Origin: Amycolatopsis sp. QT-25
Lineage (GTDB): Bacteria > Actinomycetota > Actinomycetes > Mycobacteriales > Pseudonocardiaceae
NCBI RefSeq assembly: GCF_029369745.1
Contig: NZ_CP120210.1
Coordinates: forward strand, 6,262,001 to 6,326,000
DNA: 64,000 nucleotides
Direction of reading: 5' to 3'
Shown piece after piece: positions 1-9,226 of this stretch (position 1 is the stretch's first letter; every line of letters starts with the position of its first letter). The position numbers and the translations under genes are program-made. Below the pieces are notes generated by a model. The model ran no database searches. It saw nothing but the letters and a program-made list of their open reading frames with translations, and was not told where the DNA came from.

Positions 1-45
1 TCTTGTCCGGCATCACTTGACACTCTCCGCCACCTCCCAGGTTCG

Positions 46-87
46 CTCTTAACCAGCGGGTTCGGGGTTCGAGTCCCTGATGGCGCA
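46..87 (+). repeat. tRNA-Lys(CTT) 3' fragment, att-like copy 1
   Basis: The sequence runs from the anticodon loop (CTCTTAA, anticodon CTT) through the T-arm (GGTTCGAGTCC) to the acceptor 3' strand (TGATGGCGCA). No 5' half precedes it, so this is not a working tRNA. The same 42 bases recur at 16528-16569, and the first 30 recur at 1652-1681. Tyrosine-recombinase elements in actinobacteria often use tRNA 3' ends as attachment sites, so I read this as an att junction. Confidence 0.85.
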
Positions 88-95
88 CGTATGAG

Positions 96-128
96 CCCCA
101 CGTTGTCGATCCGATAACGTGGGGTTTT
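96..128 (+). terminator. tRNA-type intrinsic terminator after att copy 1
   Basis: A 9-bp stem (CCCCACGTT, 96-104, with AACGTGGGG, 116-124) is followed by TTTT. The equivalent hairpin follows att copy 3 at 16578-16611. It is the expected transcription end of the tRNA-Lys gene and has been duplicated along with the att fragment. Confidence 0.7.
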
Positions 129-258
129 GTGTTATGTGGACGAATTTCTTCCACTTCCTTAGTGTCCATTGTGGTCTAATCCGCGCCCGAGACGAGCCCG
201 AGCTGCCGAGGACGCTTCCCAGATGACCTCCAACGTCTTCTGCCTGGTTAGCGTGGCC

Positions 259-1431
259 TGCGGGGTTCCACAAGTCTGCCGACGGCTCTGACCAGTAGGG
301 TTATGCCGCCCGTTCGTACTCGTTGATCAGGCCTCCGAGAAGCCGCTGTCGCCTGATCCGCTGAGAGTTGAGGTCTGCCACGGGGTGGGTCGGCTGTGGT
401 GGGCGAAGCTCGCGGGAACGGTGCGGCCGTCGACCGTTGTAATGCCGGACGTACTCGGCGAGCACGGCGCGCAGATGCCGTTCGCTCAGAATCAACATAC
501 GGTCGGCGAGCTCGGTTCTGGCCGTGAGCACAAACCGTTCGGCGTAGCAGTTCGCCCGCGGGCAGCGGAGGAATCCTTACCGCCTCGATACCGACGTCGG
601 CCAGAACGGCGTCGAACGACGCCGTGAACTGGCCAGCCCGGTCACGGATGAGAAACCTGAAGTCGTCGCCTCGATCACCAAGATCCAGCATGAGATTGCG
701 GATCTGCTGAGTAGTCCACCGGCCGTCCGGATTCGTGGTCGTGCCCAGGATATGGACGTAGCGGCTGCCGACCTCCAGCACGAAGAACACATAGATCCTC
801 CGGAGGGTGAGCGCACAGTCGATGTGGAAGAAGTCGCACGCCAGCATCGTCGAGGCCTGCGTGCGCAGGAACTGCCGCCAGGTCGTGTCGGTGTCCCGGA
901 CCGGCGCGGGAGGTACGCGTGCCCGCTTCAGGATCCGCCGGATCGTCGACGCGCCGACCCGGTGTCCAAGCTTGAGCAGCTCACCCTGAATCCTCTTGTA
1001 GCCCCAGCTGTGGTTCTCCCTGGCCATCCGTTCGATCAACCCAGCGATCGCGTCGTCGACCGGTGGACGGCCAACCCGGTGTGGATAAGTCCACTTCGCA
1101 GCCACCAGGCGCCGATGCCAGCGCAGGACCGTGCCCGGGGTGACCAACCGGTGCAGCCGCAGCGCCTTGGGCAGCATGCGGACCAACGCGGCGAACACAG
1201 CCCGGTCAGCCCAATCGAGGCGAGGTTTCGGGTTGCCTCTGCGCAGCACGGCCACCTCATGGCGCAGTACCAGCAACTCGACGTTCTTCGAGGCTGACGA
1301 CCGGCCGAGCAACACCACCAAACCCGCCAGCCGCAAGAGGATCAGATACAGCAGACGCAACGACATGGCCGACGATCATGCCCTACCCGCCGAACGCGCC
1401 TGTCGCATGAACCGACTTCTGGAACCCCACA
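259..1431 (-). mobile_element. IS element with integrase-core transposase, copy 1
   Basis: Matching imperfect terminal inverted repeats bound the element: about 18 bp, TGCGGGGTTCCACAAGTC at 259-276, and GACTTCTGGAACCCCACA at 1414-1431. Inside is one transposase reading frame on the minus strand. A second, truncated copy lies at 20117-21101 and keeps the same right-hand inverted repeat. I see no clear target-site duplication. The copy lies between att copies 1 and 2. Confidence 0.75.
301..1366 (-). pseudogene. frameshifted integrase-core (rve) transposase
   Basis: The N-terminal part carries a helix-turn-helix region followed by an RNase H-like rve core (DFFHID, then VFFVLEVGSRYVHILG). The frame breaks near 560. 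Compared with the second copy at 20117-21022, two bases are missing in the codons for the CPRANGYAERF stretch. The C-terminal part (ARTELADRM to YNGRRPHRS to the stop at 301) then continues in another frame. The layout fits IS3-like integrase-core transposases. The frameshift makes an active enzyme unlikely unless it is bypassed by programmed frameshifting, for which I see no slippery motif. Confidence 0.75.
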
Positions 1432-1784
1432 CGATCAGATCGTCTGCACCGCGCTCGGCGTCCATGTGCAGGGGGGCGGTGCGCGCACAGCAAAAGTGCG
1501 GCTCGGATTCACCATCGGGACCACCGAAGCGGACGCGTCGCGGACATGCCCCTTGATCAAGTAACCGACCGAGCGGGCAAGAGATCGCCACCGACAAAGC
1601 CGCAATCGTCAGGTCGACCGCGGGTGCTCCCGAAGGGCGCGCCCCACACCACTCTTAACCAGCGGGTTCGGGGTTCGAGTCGGTAATGTAGGGCCACGCG
1701 CTATAACGACTCGACACGATCGGTTCCCGGCCACAGCGGTCACCCCCAGAGCCGTCCTGACCACCAGCTGATCCCGACCCGACT
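1432..1784. other. intergenic stretch holding att copy 2
   Basis: No convincing gene is visible. Short open frames here are shadows without a ribosome-binding site. The only recognisable element is the tRNA-Lys-like repeat at 1652-1681. The stretch separates the IS copy from the kinase gene, which ends at 1785. Confidence 0.6.
1652..1681 (+). repeat. tRNA-Lys 3' fragment, att-like copy 2 (truncated)
   Basis: Thirty bases are identical to the anticodon-loop-to-T-arm part of att copies 1 and 3, after which the sequence diverges (GGTAATG instead of CCTGATG). If real, it is a decayed junction, and it would place the pPIWI-RE island between 1652 and 16528. Confidence 0.75.
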
Positions 1785-2969
1785 TCAGCGGCCCTCCAGC
1801 AGGTTCAAAGCCCGTTCGATCGGCTCCAGTTTGGGGTTGCCCTCCCCGAACGTCTCGATCGCCCGACTCCGCAGCTCGGTCAGGGTGAGGGCCGCGGCCG
1901 CGCTGTCACCGCTGTCGTGCTCGAAGGTGGCCTGCCTGATGGCCTCCATGATGTCGGCTTCGGTGAGAAAGTCACGCCGCTCTCGAGCGCGGAATGGGCG
2001 CACGGAGGTCGAACGGTGACCGGCGACCGCTTCCGGCGGGCTGACAGCATCCGGAGTGCGGTACGGGATCGTCACGTCGGGCAGGGACACCGGGTTGGGT
2101 TCAGGTGCGCCGACCGTCGGCAAATGAGGACGCAGTACCTCAAGCACCGTCTCGATACCGGGCCGGTCTTCCATCTTCTTCTCCAGCAGGGCCAAGGTCA
2201 GGTCCGCCAGGCCCGGATCGACGTCGGCGACAAAGCGCGACGGCGGTGCCGGACGGTCCTCCAGGTGTTGCTTTTCGAGCGTCTTCCTGCCGTCCACAAC
2301 GAACGGAGGCCGCCCTGTCAGCAGGTGGTAGAACACGCAACCCAGGCTGTACAGATCCGATTGTTCGACCGGCTCGGCTCCCAGGAAGCGTTCCGGCGCC
2401 GAATAGTCGTCGGTCCCGACGAAGTTCCTCGTGTACCTCGGCGTGTCCTTGTTCAACGGCAGCGCGATCCCGAAGTCGATCATGTAGACGACGCCGTTGT
2501 CGCCGACCAAGAGGTTGTCGGGCTTCAGGTCGCGGTGGACGATTCCAGTCGAGTGACAGGCGGCGAGCGTCTTCGCGACAGACGAGCCGATCGCGGCGAA
2601 CTCCGTGAGCCGGGGCACGGTGGTCTGGCGATACTTGGTCAGCTTGTCCCCGTGGATGTAGGTCATCGCCAGGTACGGGACAGAGCCATGCTTGTCCCGA
2701 TCGATCACCGCCGGGATGTTCGGGTGCTTAAGATCGCTCAAGTACCTGCCCTCTTTGTCGAATCGGCCCATGATTCGCCGCCGAGCTTCGAAATCCAAAT
2801 CAACCGTTGCCGGAAATTGCGGAATCTTGACAATCACCTGCTTGCGCGTTTCCAGATCGAGCGCACGATACGCGACGCCCATCCCCCCGGCGCCCTTCTG
2901 TTCGACCACTTGGAAACGCTGCCCGAGCACCACACCGCACATAAGGCTCGCCCCAGGATTGTCAGCCAT
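1785..2969 (-). CDS. soluble Ser/Thr protein kinase
   Basis: Predicted Hanks-type kinase of 394 aa. Counting from the ATG at 2969, the glycine loop GAGGMG is at about 26-31, the VAIK-like lysine at K48, the catalytic HRDLKPDN at 145-152, DFG at 165-167 and APE at 191-193. Every residue needed for phosphotransfer is present. There is no transmembrane segment and no PASTA or sensor domain; about 110 poorly conserved residues follow the kinase fold. The ATG at 2978 (MTSM) is an equally plausible start, and neither has a strong Shine-Dalgarno sequence. The gene is divergent from the pPIWI-RE operon, with about 120 bp between them, and lies inside the att-flanked island. A role in sensing or controlling that system is inference from position only. 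Confidence 0.88.
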   Translation of the reverse strand: MADNPGASLMCGVVLGQRFQVVEQKGAGGMGVAYRALDLETRKQVIVKIPQFPATVDLDFEARRRIMGRFDKEGRYLSDLKHPNIPAVIDRDKHGSVPYLAMTYIHGDKLTKYRQTTVPRLTEFAAIGSSVAKTLAACHSTGIVHRDLKPDNLLVGDNGVVYMIDFGIALPLNKDTPRYTRNFVGTDDYSAPERFLGAEPVEQSDLYSLGCVFYHLLTGRPPFVVDGRKTLEKQHLEDRPAPPSRFVADVDPGLADLTLALLEKKMEDRPGIETVLEVLRPHLPTVGAPEPNPVSLPDVTIPYRTPDAVSPPEAVAGHRSTSVRPFRARERRDFLTEADIMEAIRQATFEHDSGDSAAAALTLTELRSRAIETFGEGNPKLEPIERALNLLEGR

Positions 2970-3091
2970 ACTCGTCATGCGCGGGAGGCTACTCGGGCAG
3001 GTTGTCGCCCCCTGCGCGACCGTCCCGAATTCCCGCAATTAAGCTTCTTGCGGAACCAAAGGGGTGCGGAACCGGATAAGAACGGGACGGC

Positions 3092-4654
3092 GTGACAAAT
3101 TCTGGACAGATTGTGCGGGTCGGCGCGTCCGACACCGGCTCGGCGGGTTGCCCTCGCGCGCTGGCGCACAAGGCCCGGCGCCGCGCGGAGATCCGGAGGT
3201 CGACTTGGACCGACTTCACTTTGGGCCCACTCATGGCCGCGGTGGACCTCTCGGAATTCGGCGGCCAGGACGACGCGGCGGTGATCGACGAACTGGCGCG
3301 GACTCGGGGAACGTTCGAGACCGGCCGGCCACCGGCGCATCCAGGACTGGTGGCTTGGTCGATCGAGGCGTTCCACAACTACCGCGCGGCATGGCAGGCG
3401 CATCAGGACGCCATGAACACGCCGTGCCCGATTCCGGTGCGATTCCCGTGGAAGATCTCCCATCGCCGGGATCCGGTGGACGAACGTGGAGTGCAACGGT
3501 ACGAGCAGACTTGCTGGGGACGCCGATATCGGTCCGAGGACGACTCGATCCGGGAAATGTGGCTGATGGGCTTGACCGCTCCGGCGGAACGGCCCGAGAT
3601 CGTCACCACCGCGGCAGCCAACGTGGCCACGTTCGGCGGGGGGACCGCCCCTGATCGAGTGCGCGTCGTCCTGTTCGGCGCCAGGTCACCTGTCGCGGTG
3701 CCGGTTCTCGAGTGGCCCTCCGCTCAAGTCCGTCAACAGGCACAGGATCTCATCGCGCCGAGGCTCCTCGAGATCGTCGACGGCACTGCGCGGCGAGCGG
3801 GCCGCAACTGCGCCGAATGCCCCGACACAACCGACTGTGCCGCTCTGCCGTCGGCGCAGCTCCTGCCGAAATTTCCTCCCGTGCCCGGCCCGCGGCGGAC
3901 ACTGTCGGTCACTGACTTGCGTTACCACCAGGGCTGCCCGGCGCGTTACCACTTGCAAAGGCAGCTGAAACTCCGCGACACCGCCCTTGTCGAAGGCCAG
4001 CCGATCCAAATCGGTCGCGCGGTCGACGCCACCTTGCGGATACGGCACACCGGCCACCCCAGCCGATGCAGGCCCGGCGACCCGGCGGGCGAAGAGGTCG
4101 CCGCGCTCCCGGAGGACAGCCAGCGAACTGCGGTGGAGATGCTGGCTCAGCACGCGGCGTTGTGCCCCTTCCCCGATGTCGAAGAAGTCCGTGGCGAGCA
4201 GGACCGGTTCGTGGTCGCCCATGACAAGAGCCTGGATGTGGTCTTCGGGGGCACGCCGGATCTCCTGTACCGGCGAGCCGGCGGGTGGGTGTGGAGGGAG
4301 ACGAAAACGTCACGTCACAGGCTGAGGCGCGACCGGCCTTTGCTGCGCCAGGTCCCCCAGCTGGCACTGGCGATCCTGATCCTGTCCGCCGGGGCACCGG
4401 AACGTTCTCCGGGCGGATCCCGGGTCGAACTGGAACACCTGCGATCCGACGGGTGCGCTCTCGAAGAGCTGGACCCCGCCAGCCCGGCCCTCGTGGCGGA
4501 AGCCCAGGAAGTCGTCGGAGAGCTGGTGAGGCCGTTGCTTGGCGACACCATGTACGCCCCGAACCCTGGCGACGGCTGTGCGAGTTGCGAGGTCCGCCGG
4601 TGGTGCTCGCCGGGTGTCGAGTATCTGACCGCGGGCGGGCGAGCCAAGCCGTGA
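3092..4654 (+). CDS. tandem iron-sulphur PD-(D/E)XK (RecB/Cas4/AddB-like) nuclease, first gene of pPIWI-RE operon
   Basis: 520 aa from a GTG start. The C-terminal half looks like an active Cas4/AddB-type nuclease: C282 (GCPARY), the acid in GTPD at D390, E403-T-K405 as the ExK motif, and C496-x2-C499-x5-C505 to complete a 4Fe-4S site. The N-terminal half repeats the cysteine plan (C20 in GCPRAL, then C240-x2-C243-x5-C249) but has no D/ExK where expected, near 128-155, so it looks like a degenerate duplicate. The stop overlaps the next gene by four bases (GTGA), implying translational coupling. It probably processes DNA ends or nicks alongside the helicase and pPIWI-RE protein. The cysteine spacing is read directly; cluster binding and activity are inferred. 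Confidence 0.8.
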   Translation: MTNSGQIVRVGASDTGSAGCPRALAHKARRRAEIRRSTWTDFTLGPLMAAVDLSEFGGQDDAAVIDELARTRGTFETGRPPAHPGLVAWSIEAFHNYRAAWQAHQDAMNTPCPIPVRFPWKISHRRDPVDERGVQRYEQTCWGRRYRSEDDSIREMWLMGLTAPAERPEIVTTAAANVATFGGGTAPDRVRVVLFGARSPVAVPVLEWPSAQVRQQAQDLIAPRLLEIVDGTARRAGRNCAECPDTTDCAALPSAQLLPKFPPVPGPRRTLSVTDLRYHQGCPARYHLQRQLKLRDTALVEGQPIQIGRAVDATLRIRHTGHPSRCRPGDPAGEEVAALPEDSQRTAVEMLAQHAALCPFPDVEEVRGEQDRFVVAHDKSLDVVFGGTPDLLYRRAGGWVWRETKTSRHRLRRDRPLLRQVPQLALAILILSAGAPERSPGGSRVELEHLRSDGCALEELDPASPALVAEAQEVVGELVRPLLGDTMYAPNPGDGCASCEVRRWCSPGVEYLTAGGRAKP

Positions 4655-5736
4655 CCACCCTCGGAGAGGAGGAGCGGCTGCTCGGCGCGGTCGCCACAGC
4701 CCTCGTGACCCTGGATGAGCTGCGCGATCTGACCGCCTTCCGGATGCCGTATCCGGCGAACGTCCAAAGCGCCTTGGACCGGCTGGCCCTGTATTGCCTG
4801 CGCCGGGGCGCTCGTCCACCGTCCTCGGTGCCGGGGTTGGTCCGCTGGGGTTACCAGCGCCCGCTGGGATCCTGGCCCTTGGTACTCCCCGAGGGCGTCT
4901 ATCCCGAGGACGGCTTTCTGGTCGACAAGCATTCAGGCGCGCCGACCGCGCTGTGCCACGAGATCGCTCTCTGCGCGGAGGCGGCCAATCCGTTCCTGGA
5001 GGTGTCGCGCCAGGTCGCGGAGATGTCGGCGTTCGCGGCGGAACGCGGGCGGACGCCGGCGTACGGCGCCACGCGGAACGTGCTGGCGGCGCACCCGGTC
5101 CTCACGGAGGAGCAGCTCAGGGACATCGTATTAAAACCCGGGGTCCGCGTTCTCGACGAGTACCTTGGCAAGTTCTACGTCAAGATCGGACCTGGTTTCG
5201 CCATCGACGGCGGGATCCACGCCTGCGACGGCTGTGGTGGCCTCCTGCTGCCCGCCGTCGAGGAAGGCTGGTGGTGCGAGCGGGAGGAGTGCGCGACCAA
5301 GAGTCTCGTGGCTCCCGGTGAGCGTTGGGACCACGACGTTCGGATCCTCGTTCAGGGGGATCGCCGGCATCGACAGTTCGTCTCCGGTCCCGCCAAGACG
5401 GTCCGGCGGCTCGGCGATGAAGTGAGACGGTCCGGGGCCTGGGTCGATTACTGGCCGTTGACCGGTACCGGCGATCTGCGGGTGACCGTGCCCGACGGGG
5501 AGACCAGGGCTGTGCGGATCGTCGATTGGCACAGCCCCGCACTGCTCGGCCGGGCGATCGCGGCGTCGGTCGCGGGCACCGGCGCCGACGTCGTGTGCTG
5601 GGTCATCGCCCAGTACCGGATCGCCGCAGATCCCGGCTACCAGCGGATCGCGACAGAACACGCGAAGTCGCCCCGGATCTTCTCCGAGGACGAGTTCGCC
5701 GACATGATCCGGCAGGAGGCAGGCGACCATGCGTAG
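4651..5736 (+). CDS. zinc-ribbon / REase-like protein of the pPIWI-RE module
   Basis: 361 aa, starting at the GTG at 4651 that overlaps the previous stop; the longer open frame upstream is a shadow of the nuclease gene. The N-terminal part is helical and unrecognised. A zinc ribbon follows (C192-x2-C195, C209-x4-C214). The C-terminal about 100 residues have the strand/acid pattern of the restriction-endonuclease-like domain found with pPIWI-RE genes: D275 (GDLRV), then IVDWHSPALL with D292. A catalytic lysine is not obvious: where related REase folds have K, this protein has V291 or R. It may therefore be inactive, or use an alternative residue. The assignment rests on this pattern plus its place between the nuclease and helicase genes. 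It overlaps the helicase gene by 8 bp. Confidence 0.7.
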   Translation: MTTLGEEERLLGAVATALVTLDELRDLTAFRMPYPANVQSALDRLALYCLRRGARPPSSVPGLVRWGYQRPLGSWPLVLPEGVYPEDGFLVDKHSGAPTALCHEIALCAEAANPFLEVSRQVAEMSAFAAERGRTPAYGATRNVLAAHPVLTEEQLRDIVLKPGVRVLDEYLGKFYVKIGPGFAIDGGIHACDGCGGLLLPAVEEGWWCEREECATKSLVAPGERWDHDVRILVQGDRRHRQFVSGPAKTVRRLGDEVRRSGAWVDYWPLTGTGDLRVTVPDGETRAVRIVDWHSPALLGRAIAASVAGTGADVVCWVIAQYRIAADPGYQRIATEHAKSPRIFSEDEFADMIRQEAGDHA

Positions 5737-8700
5737 CAAGAAGTGGTACGCCGAGCTCATCGAAGAGCTAAGGCAGACCACCTTGGAGCTGCCCCTGGAA
5801 GTGCTCTGCCCGGTCGAACTGGGCCTGACCCTGTTGTCGCGCCTCGACAAAGCGCAGCCTCCGACCTCGGTCTGGCCACTCCTCGGTGGTTACCCGTTCG
5901 CCAAGGAGAGCGGGCTGGCGGACGACCCGGCGCAAGCCTGGATGATCACCTGCGTCCGGCACCGCCTCTGGCCTCTGCGCAGACCGGAGTCCTGGCTCGA
6001 AGCCCTGCGTAACTACCAGGAGGTGGACGCTGACCTGCGCGCGTTCCGGATCGCGGAGGATTTCGCCTCCTTCGAATGGACTGGGACGACCACTCTGACC
6101 ACACGCTTCCCGGTGTACGAACAGGCCCTGAGCACCCTTCCGGACTACGTCGACAGCAAGCCCGCTCCGGCGAAAGCGGGCATCTACTTCTACTACGACC
6201 GTGATGAACGCGTCGAGGTGGAGATCCCGGCCGACATCGCGGACCGCGCACGCGACGTGCCGGGACACGACCTCACGTCCCGCACGGTGACGAACGGAGA
6301 GCCCCTCGACATAACTTGGGCGGCGCTGGGCGAGACCGCCCGATGGATGGACACGCACGCCCCCAAGGGCGAACGAGTGAACTGGCAGGCCAGTATCGAA
6401 TCGACGCGACTGCTCGTCCGTGACGTTCACGGACACGATTTCATCGAAGGCGACAGGCTGCGGTTTGACGGGCTCCTCCACGCGGTCGGGGTCGTCGGGG
6501 TCGGGAAGAGCACCCTCATGAAGGTGCTCGCGGTCTGGGCGGTGAGACAGGACAAGCCACTGCGGATCACGCTCGTGGTCGGCGATGTCGCGGAGCAGCT
6601 CGCCACGGCCCGGGAACTGCGAAGCTTCTTCGACGACGGGGTGGTGGTGCCGATCATCGGTTCCTCCAACCGCGAGCAGCACGTCGAAGGACTGCACCGA
6701 CGGCTCGCCTCGAATGGCCATGTGCGGTTCGCCGGGCACCACGAGGACGAGGGGTTCGCCGACCTCGGCACGGCTTGCCCACTCGATGCACTTCGGGCGG
6801 CGGAAACGCCGGTGCGTTCGGTCGACGCGCCGTGCACAAAGCTCTATGCCGTGGACAGCGAGGTCACCGACCGGAAGCGCCCGAGCCCATCGAGCTGTCC
6901 TCTGTGGCACGAATGCCCGCGGCACGTGAACGCCCGCGACCAGGTCGACGCACGGGTGTGGGTCGCCAACATGGCGTCGCTCGTGGCCAGCCCGCTCCAG
7001 ACCCACGTGGGCGGAGTACGCCTGCGCCAGCTCGAACTGGCCTGTCTGCGCAGCGACCTCGTCGTCATCGACGAAGCGGACCGGGTGATGATGAACCTCG
7101 ACATGGTGTTCGCGCCGACCGCCACACTCGTCTCCCGCGAACCTCATTCGTGGCTGGACACCTTGTACAGGCACAACATCCTCGAACTCTCGCGGGCCGG
7201 GCGCCTCCAGTTGTCCGACCGTTACGTGCGGAACTGGGAGGTCGCACTCTCCGTCGTTTCCGGCGCCACGAACCAGCTCTACTCGATGCTGATCGCGGAT
7301 CAAAGCCTCCGGGATTGGGTGGGAATCGAGTACTTCAACTCCTGGACGTTGCAGGGAAAGCTCCTGAAAGAGCTGTATCGACCCGGAACCGCCGGGACCG
7401 ATGACGAGGAAGACGAGGAAACCCCGGCGACCGAACCAGGGGTCTCCCACGCCGAGGCCGCGAAAGTGTTCGACCAGTTCCGCGACGACCCGTTGGGCGA
7501 CAACGGCCCCTACGAAACTCTCGCCGACCCGTTGGCCGCGACGACGCAAGACCTGCTGCACACCCTGAACCGCAAGGCCGTCGCTCATCGGCTGGCCGCG
7601 GTGATCGGCGAGCTCCAGGTGCTCGGCACGCCGGAAAGGCCGGGTCACGTGGCCGAAACCGACCCTCAGGTACGCAAGCTGGAGTTCGTCCTGCTGCTGT
7701 CGGCGTTGCACCACCGGCTGGACCGCCTGACGCACCTCTGGCCACTCGTCGAAGAGGCAATGCGACTGGACGCCAAGGACAACGAGCTGATCCGCCGCCC
7801 ACCGATGGACTACCTGCCGCTCGTACCCGAGTCGCCGATGGGCAACGTGCTGGGTTTCCAGTACGTCGTCGAGGACGGTGACGGCGACCGCGACGAGGTG
7901 ACCGGGACGCTGCGTTTCTTCCGGTGTACCGGTGTCGGGCGGGAACTGCTGCTCTCCCTGCCGTCGCTCGGCGTAGACACCACCACCGGCCGCGGCGGGC
8001 CGCATGTACTGCTGCTTTCGGGAACCAGCTGGGCCGGGACGTCCACCCGCGCGCATGTGGTCGCACCGGTCGGCGCGGTCCTGCGGCCCTCACACGAAGC
8101 CGAGGAGCGTGTGCAGGAAACCGTTTTCAAGATGCGGTTCTTCCACGACGCCGACGGGAACCCCATCAGCCTGTCGGGGCGGCCGCCCAGGATCAGGTCG
8201 TCACTGCTGCGCTCGCTCGTGGACAAGCTCGGCAAGCCCGGCCCGAGTGGCATTTCGCCGCTGGAAGAGGAGATCCGGGCTGTCGGGAACCCGAACCGGC
8301 AGCGTGCGCTACTCCTCGTCGGGAACTACCAGGAAGCCCGCGACGTGGCGGATCAACTGGACGCGATGCCCGGGTGGCACGGCCACGTCAAGGCGCTCGT
8401 CCGGGACAACGCCGATCTTGACGACGCGGTCGCCGACGGGACCGACGACCTCGACCGCGCCGGGGTCGTCCGTCGCGGGAACGCGGGTCTCTTCGCCACC
8501 GACGCCATGGCCCGGGTGCTCGTCGCACCGATGCTTGCCATCGAGCGCGGGTACAACATCTTGAACCGGGACAACGACGCCGCGCTCGGGGTGGCCCTAC
8601 TGCTCACCCGGCCTCATCCGGTGCCGACCGACATCGGGCTCTCCGTGCTCGCCATCAACGACTGGGAGAGCCGCTACACGCGAGGCCTGCCCACGGCCGA

Positions 8701-9226
8701 GGACATCGATCCGGCTTCCTTCGCCGCCCTCGTGGCATCCCACGACACGCTCGACTCCGCCGGGCGGGCGTTCCGTGCCCTGGCTCGCAGCAAGTGGGGC
8801 CGGCTTCTGATCCGCAAGTACGCGTATTCCGTGCTGAGCAAAGACGAACAGCGCTCGTTCGCCTGGGACCAGCTGGTCGTGCTTTGGCAGGTGATCGGCA
8901 GGCTTGTCCGGGGCGGAGTCGCTGCCCGGGTCGTCTTCGTCGACGCGAAGTTCGAACTCGCGATCGCCGAAGCGCGGTCGCCGAACGCACAGAAGCACGC
9001 TCGGCGAAGGCAGCGCGACCACTCTCGGGCAAGCCTGCTCCACGGCATCCGGGACGCCCTGCGCCCGTACTTCGAACCTTGCCCGGACGACAACCCGGTC
9101 GCTCCGGCGGACATGCGGCTCGCCGAGCTCCTGTACAAGCCTGTTTACCTGGCGCTCTGCCGGATGCTCGACCAGGTCGAACCCGTCGACCTGGACGGCC
9201 CAGACCTTCTCTCCAGGAGGACATGA
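5729..9226 (+). CDS. XPD/DinG-like iron-sulphur superfamily 2 helicase of the pPIWI-RE module
   Basis: 1165 aa. An N-terminal extension of about 240 residues precedes Walker A (GVVGVGKST, 254-262). Four cysteines lie between motifs I and II (C350, C369, C390, C396), as expected for the iron-sulphur domain of XPD/DinG helicases. Walker B is DEAD at 448-451, and motif VI is QVIGRLVRGG near 1054-1063. An acidic linker (about 550-570) splits the helicase core. DinG-type helicases are a standard partner of pPIWI-RE proteins and are thought to unwind DNA or R-loops for them. The ATG at 5729 overlaps the upstream gene by 8 bp, and the stop overlaps the next start (ATGA, 9223-9226), so all four genes form one translationally coupled unit. 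The long minus-strand open frame across this gene is a codon-bias shadow. Confidence 0.88.
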   Translation: MRSKKWYAELIEELRQTTLELPLEVLCPVELGLTLLSRLDKAQPPTSVWPLLGGYPFAKESGLADDPAQAWMITCVRHRLWPLRRPESWLEALRNYQEVDADLRAFRIAEDFASFEWTGTTTLTTRFPVYEQALSTLPDYVDSKPAPAKAGIYFYYDRDERVEVEIPADIADRARDVPGHDLTSRTVTNGEPLDITWAALGETARWMDTHAPKGERVNWQASIESTRLLVRDVHGHDFIEGDRLRFDGLLHAVGVVGVGKSTLMKVLAVWAVRQDKPLRITLVVGDVAEQLATARELRSFFDDGVVVPIIGSSNREQHVEGLHRRLASNGHVRFAGHHEDEGFADLGTACPLDALRAAETPVRSVDAPCTKLYAVDSEVTDRKRPSPSSCPLWHECPRHVNARDQVDARVWVANMASLVASPLQTHVGGVRLRQLELACLRSDLVVIDEADRVMMNLDMVFAPTATLVSREPHSWLDTLYRHNILELSRAGRLQLSDRYVRNWEVALSVVSGATNQLYSMLIADQSLRDWVGIEYFNSWTLQGKLLKELYRPGTAGTDDEEDEETPATEPGVSHAEAAKVFDQFRDDPLGDNGPYETLADPLAATTQDLLHTLNRKAVAHRLAAVIGELQVLGTPERPGHVAETDPQVRKLEFVLLLSALHHRLDRLTHLWPLVEEAMRLDAKDNELIRRPPMDYLPLVPESPMGNVLGFQYVVEDGDGDRDEVTGTLRFFRCTGVGRELLLSLPSLGVDTTTGRGGPHVLLLSGTSWAGTSTRAHVVAPVGAVLRPSHEAEERVQETVFKMRFFHDADGNPISLSGRPPRIRSSLLRSLVDKLGKPGPSGISPLEEEIRAVGNPNRQRALLLVGNYQEARDVADQLDAMPGWHGHVKALVRDNADLDDAVADGTDDLDRAGVVRRGNAGLFATDAMARVLVAPMLAIERGYNILNRDNDAALGVALLLTRPHPVPTDIGLSVLAINDWESRYTRGLPTAEDIDPASFAALVASHDTLDSAGRAFRALARSKWGRLLIRKYAYSVLSKDEQRSFAWDQLVVLWQVIGRLVRGGVAARVVFVDAKFELAIAEARSPNAQKHARRRQRDHSRASLLHGIRDALRPYFEPCPDDNPVAPADMRLAELLYKPVYLALCRMLDQVEPVDLDGPDLLSRRT

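Noticed and set aside
1376..1597. Minus-strand ORF after the IS
   Set aside because: No domain, ribosome-binding site or conserved pattern, and it crosses the IS inverted repeat.
5768..8056. Long minus-strand open frame opposite the helicase gene
   Set aside because: It is a GC-bias shadow: no start signal, no recognisable domain, and the plus strand has clear helicase motifs.
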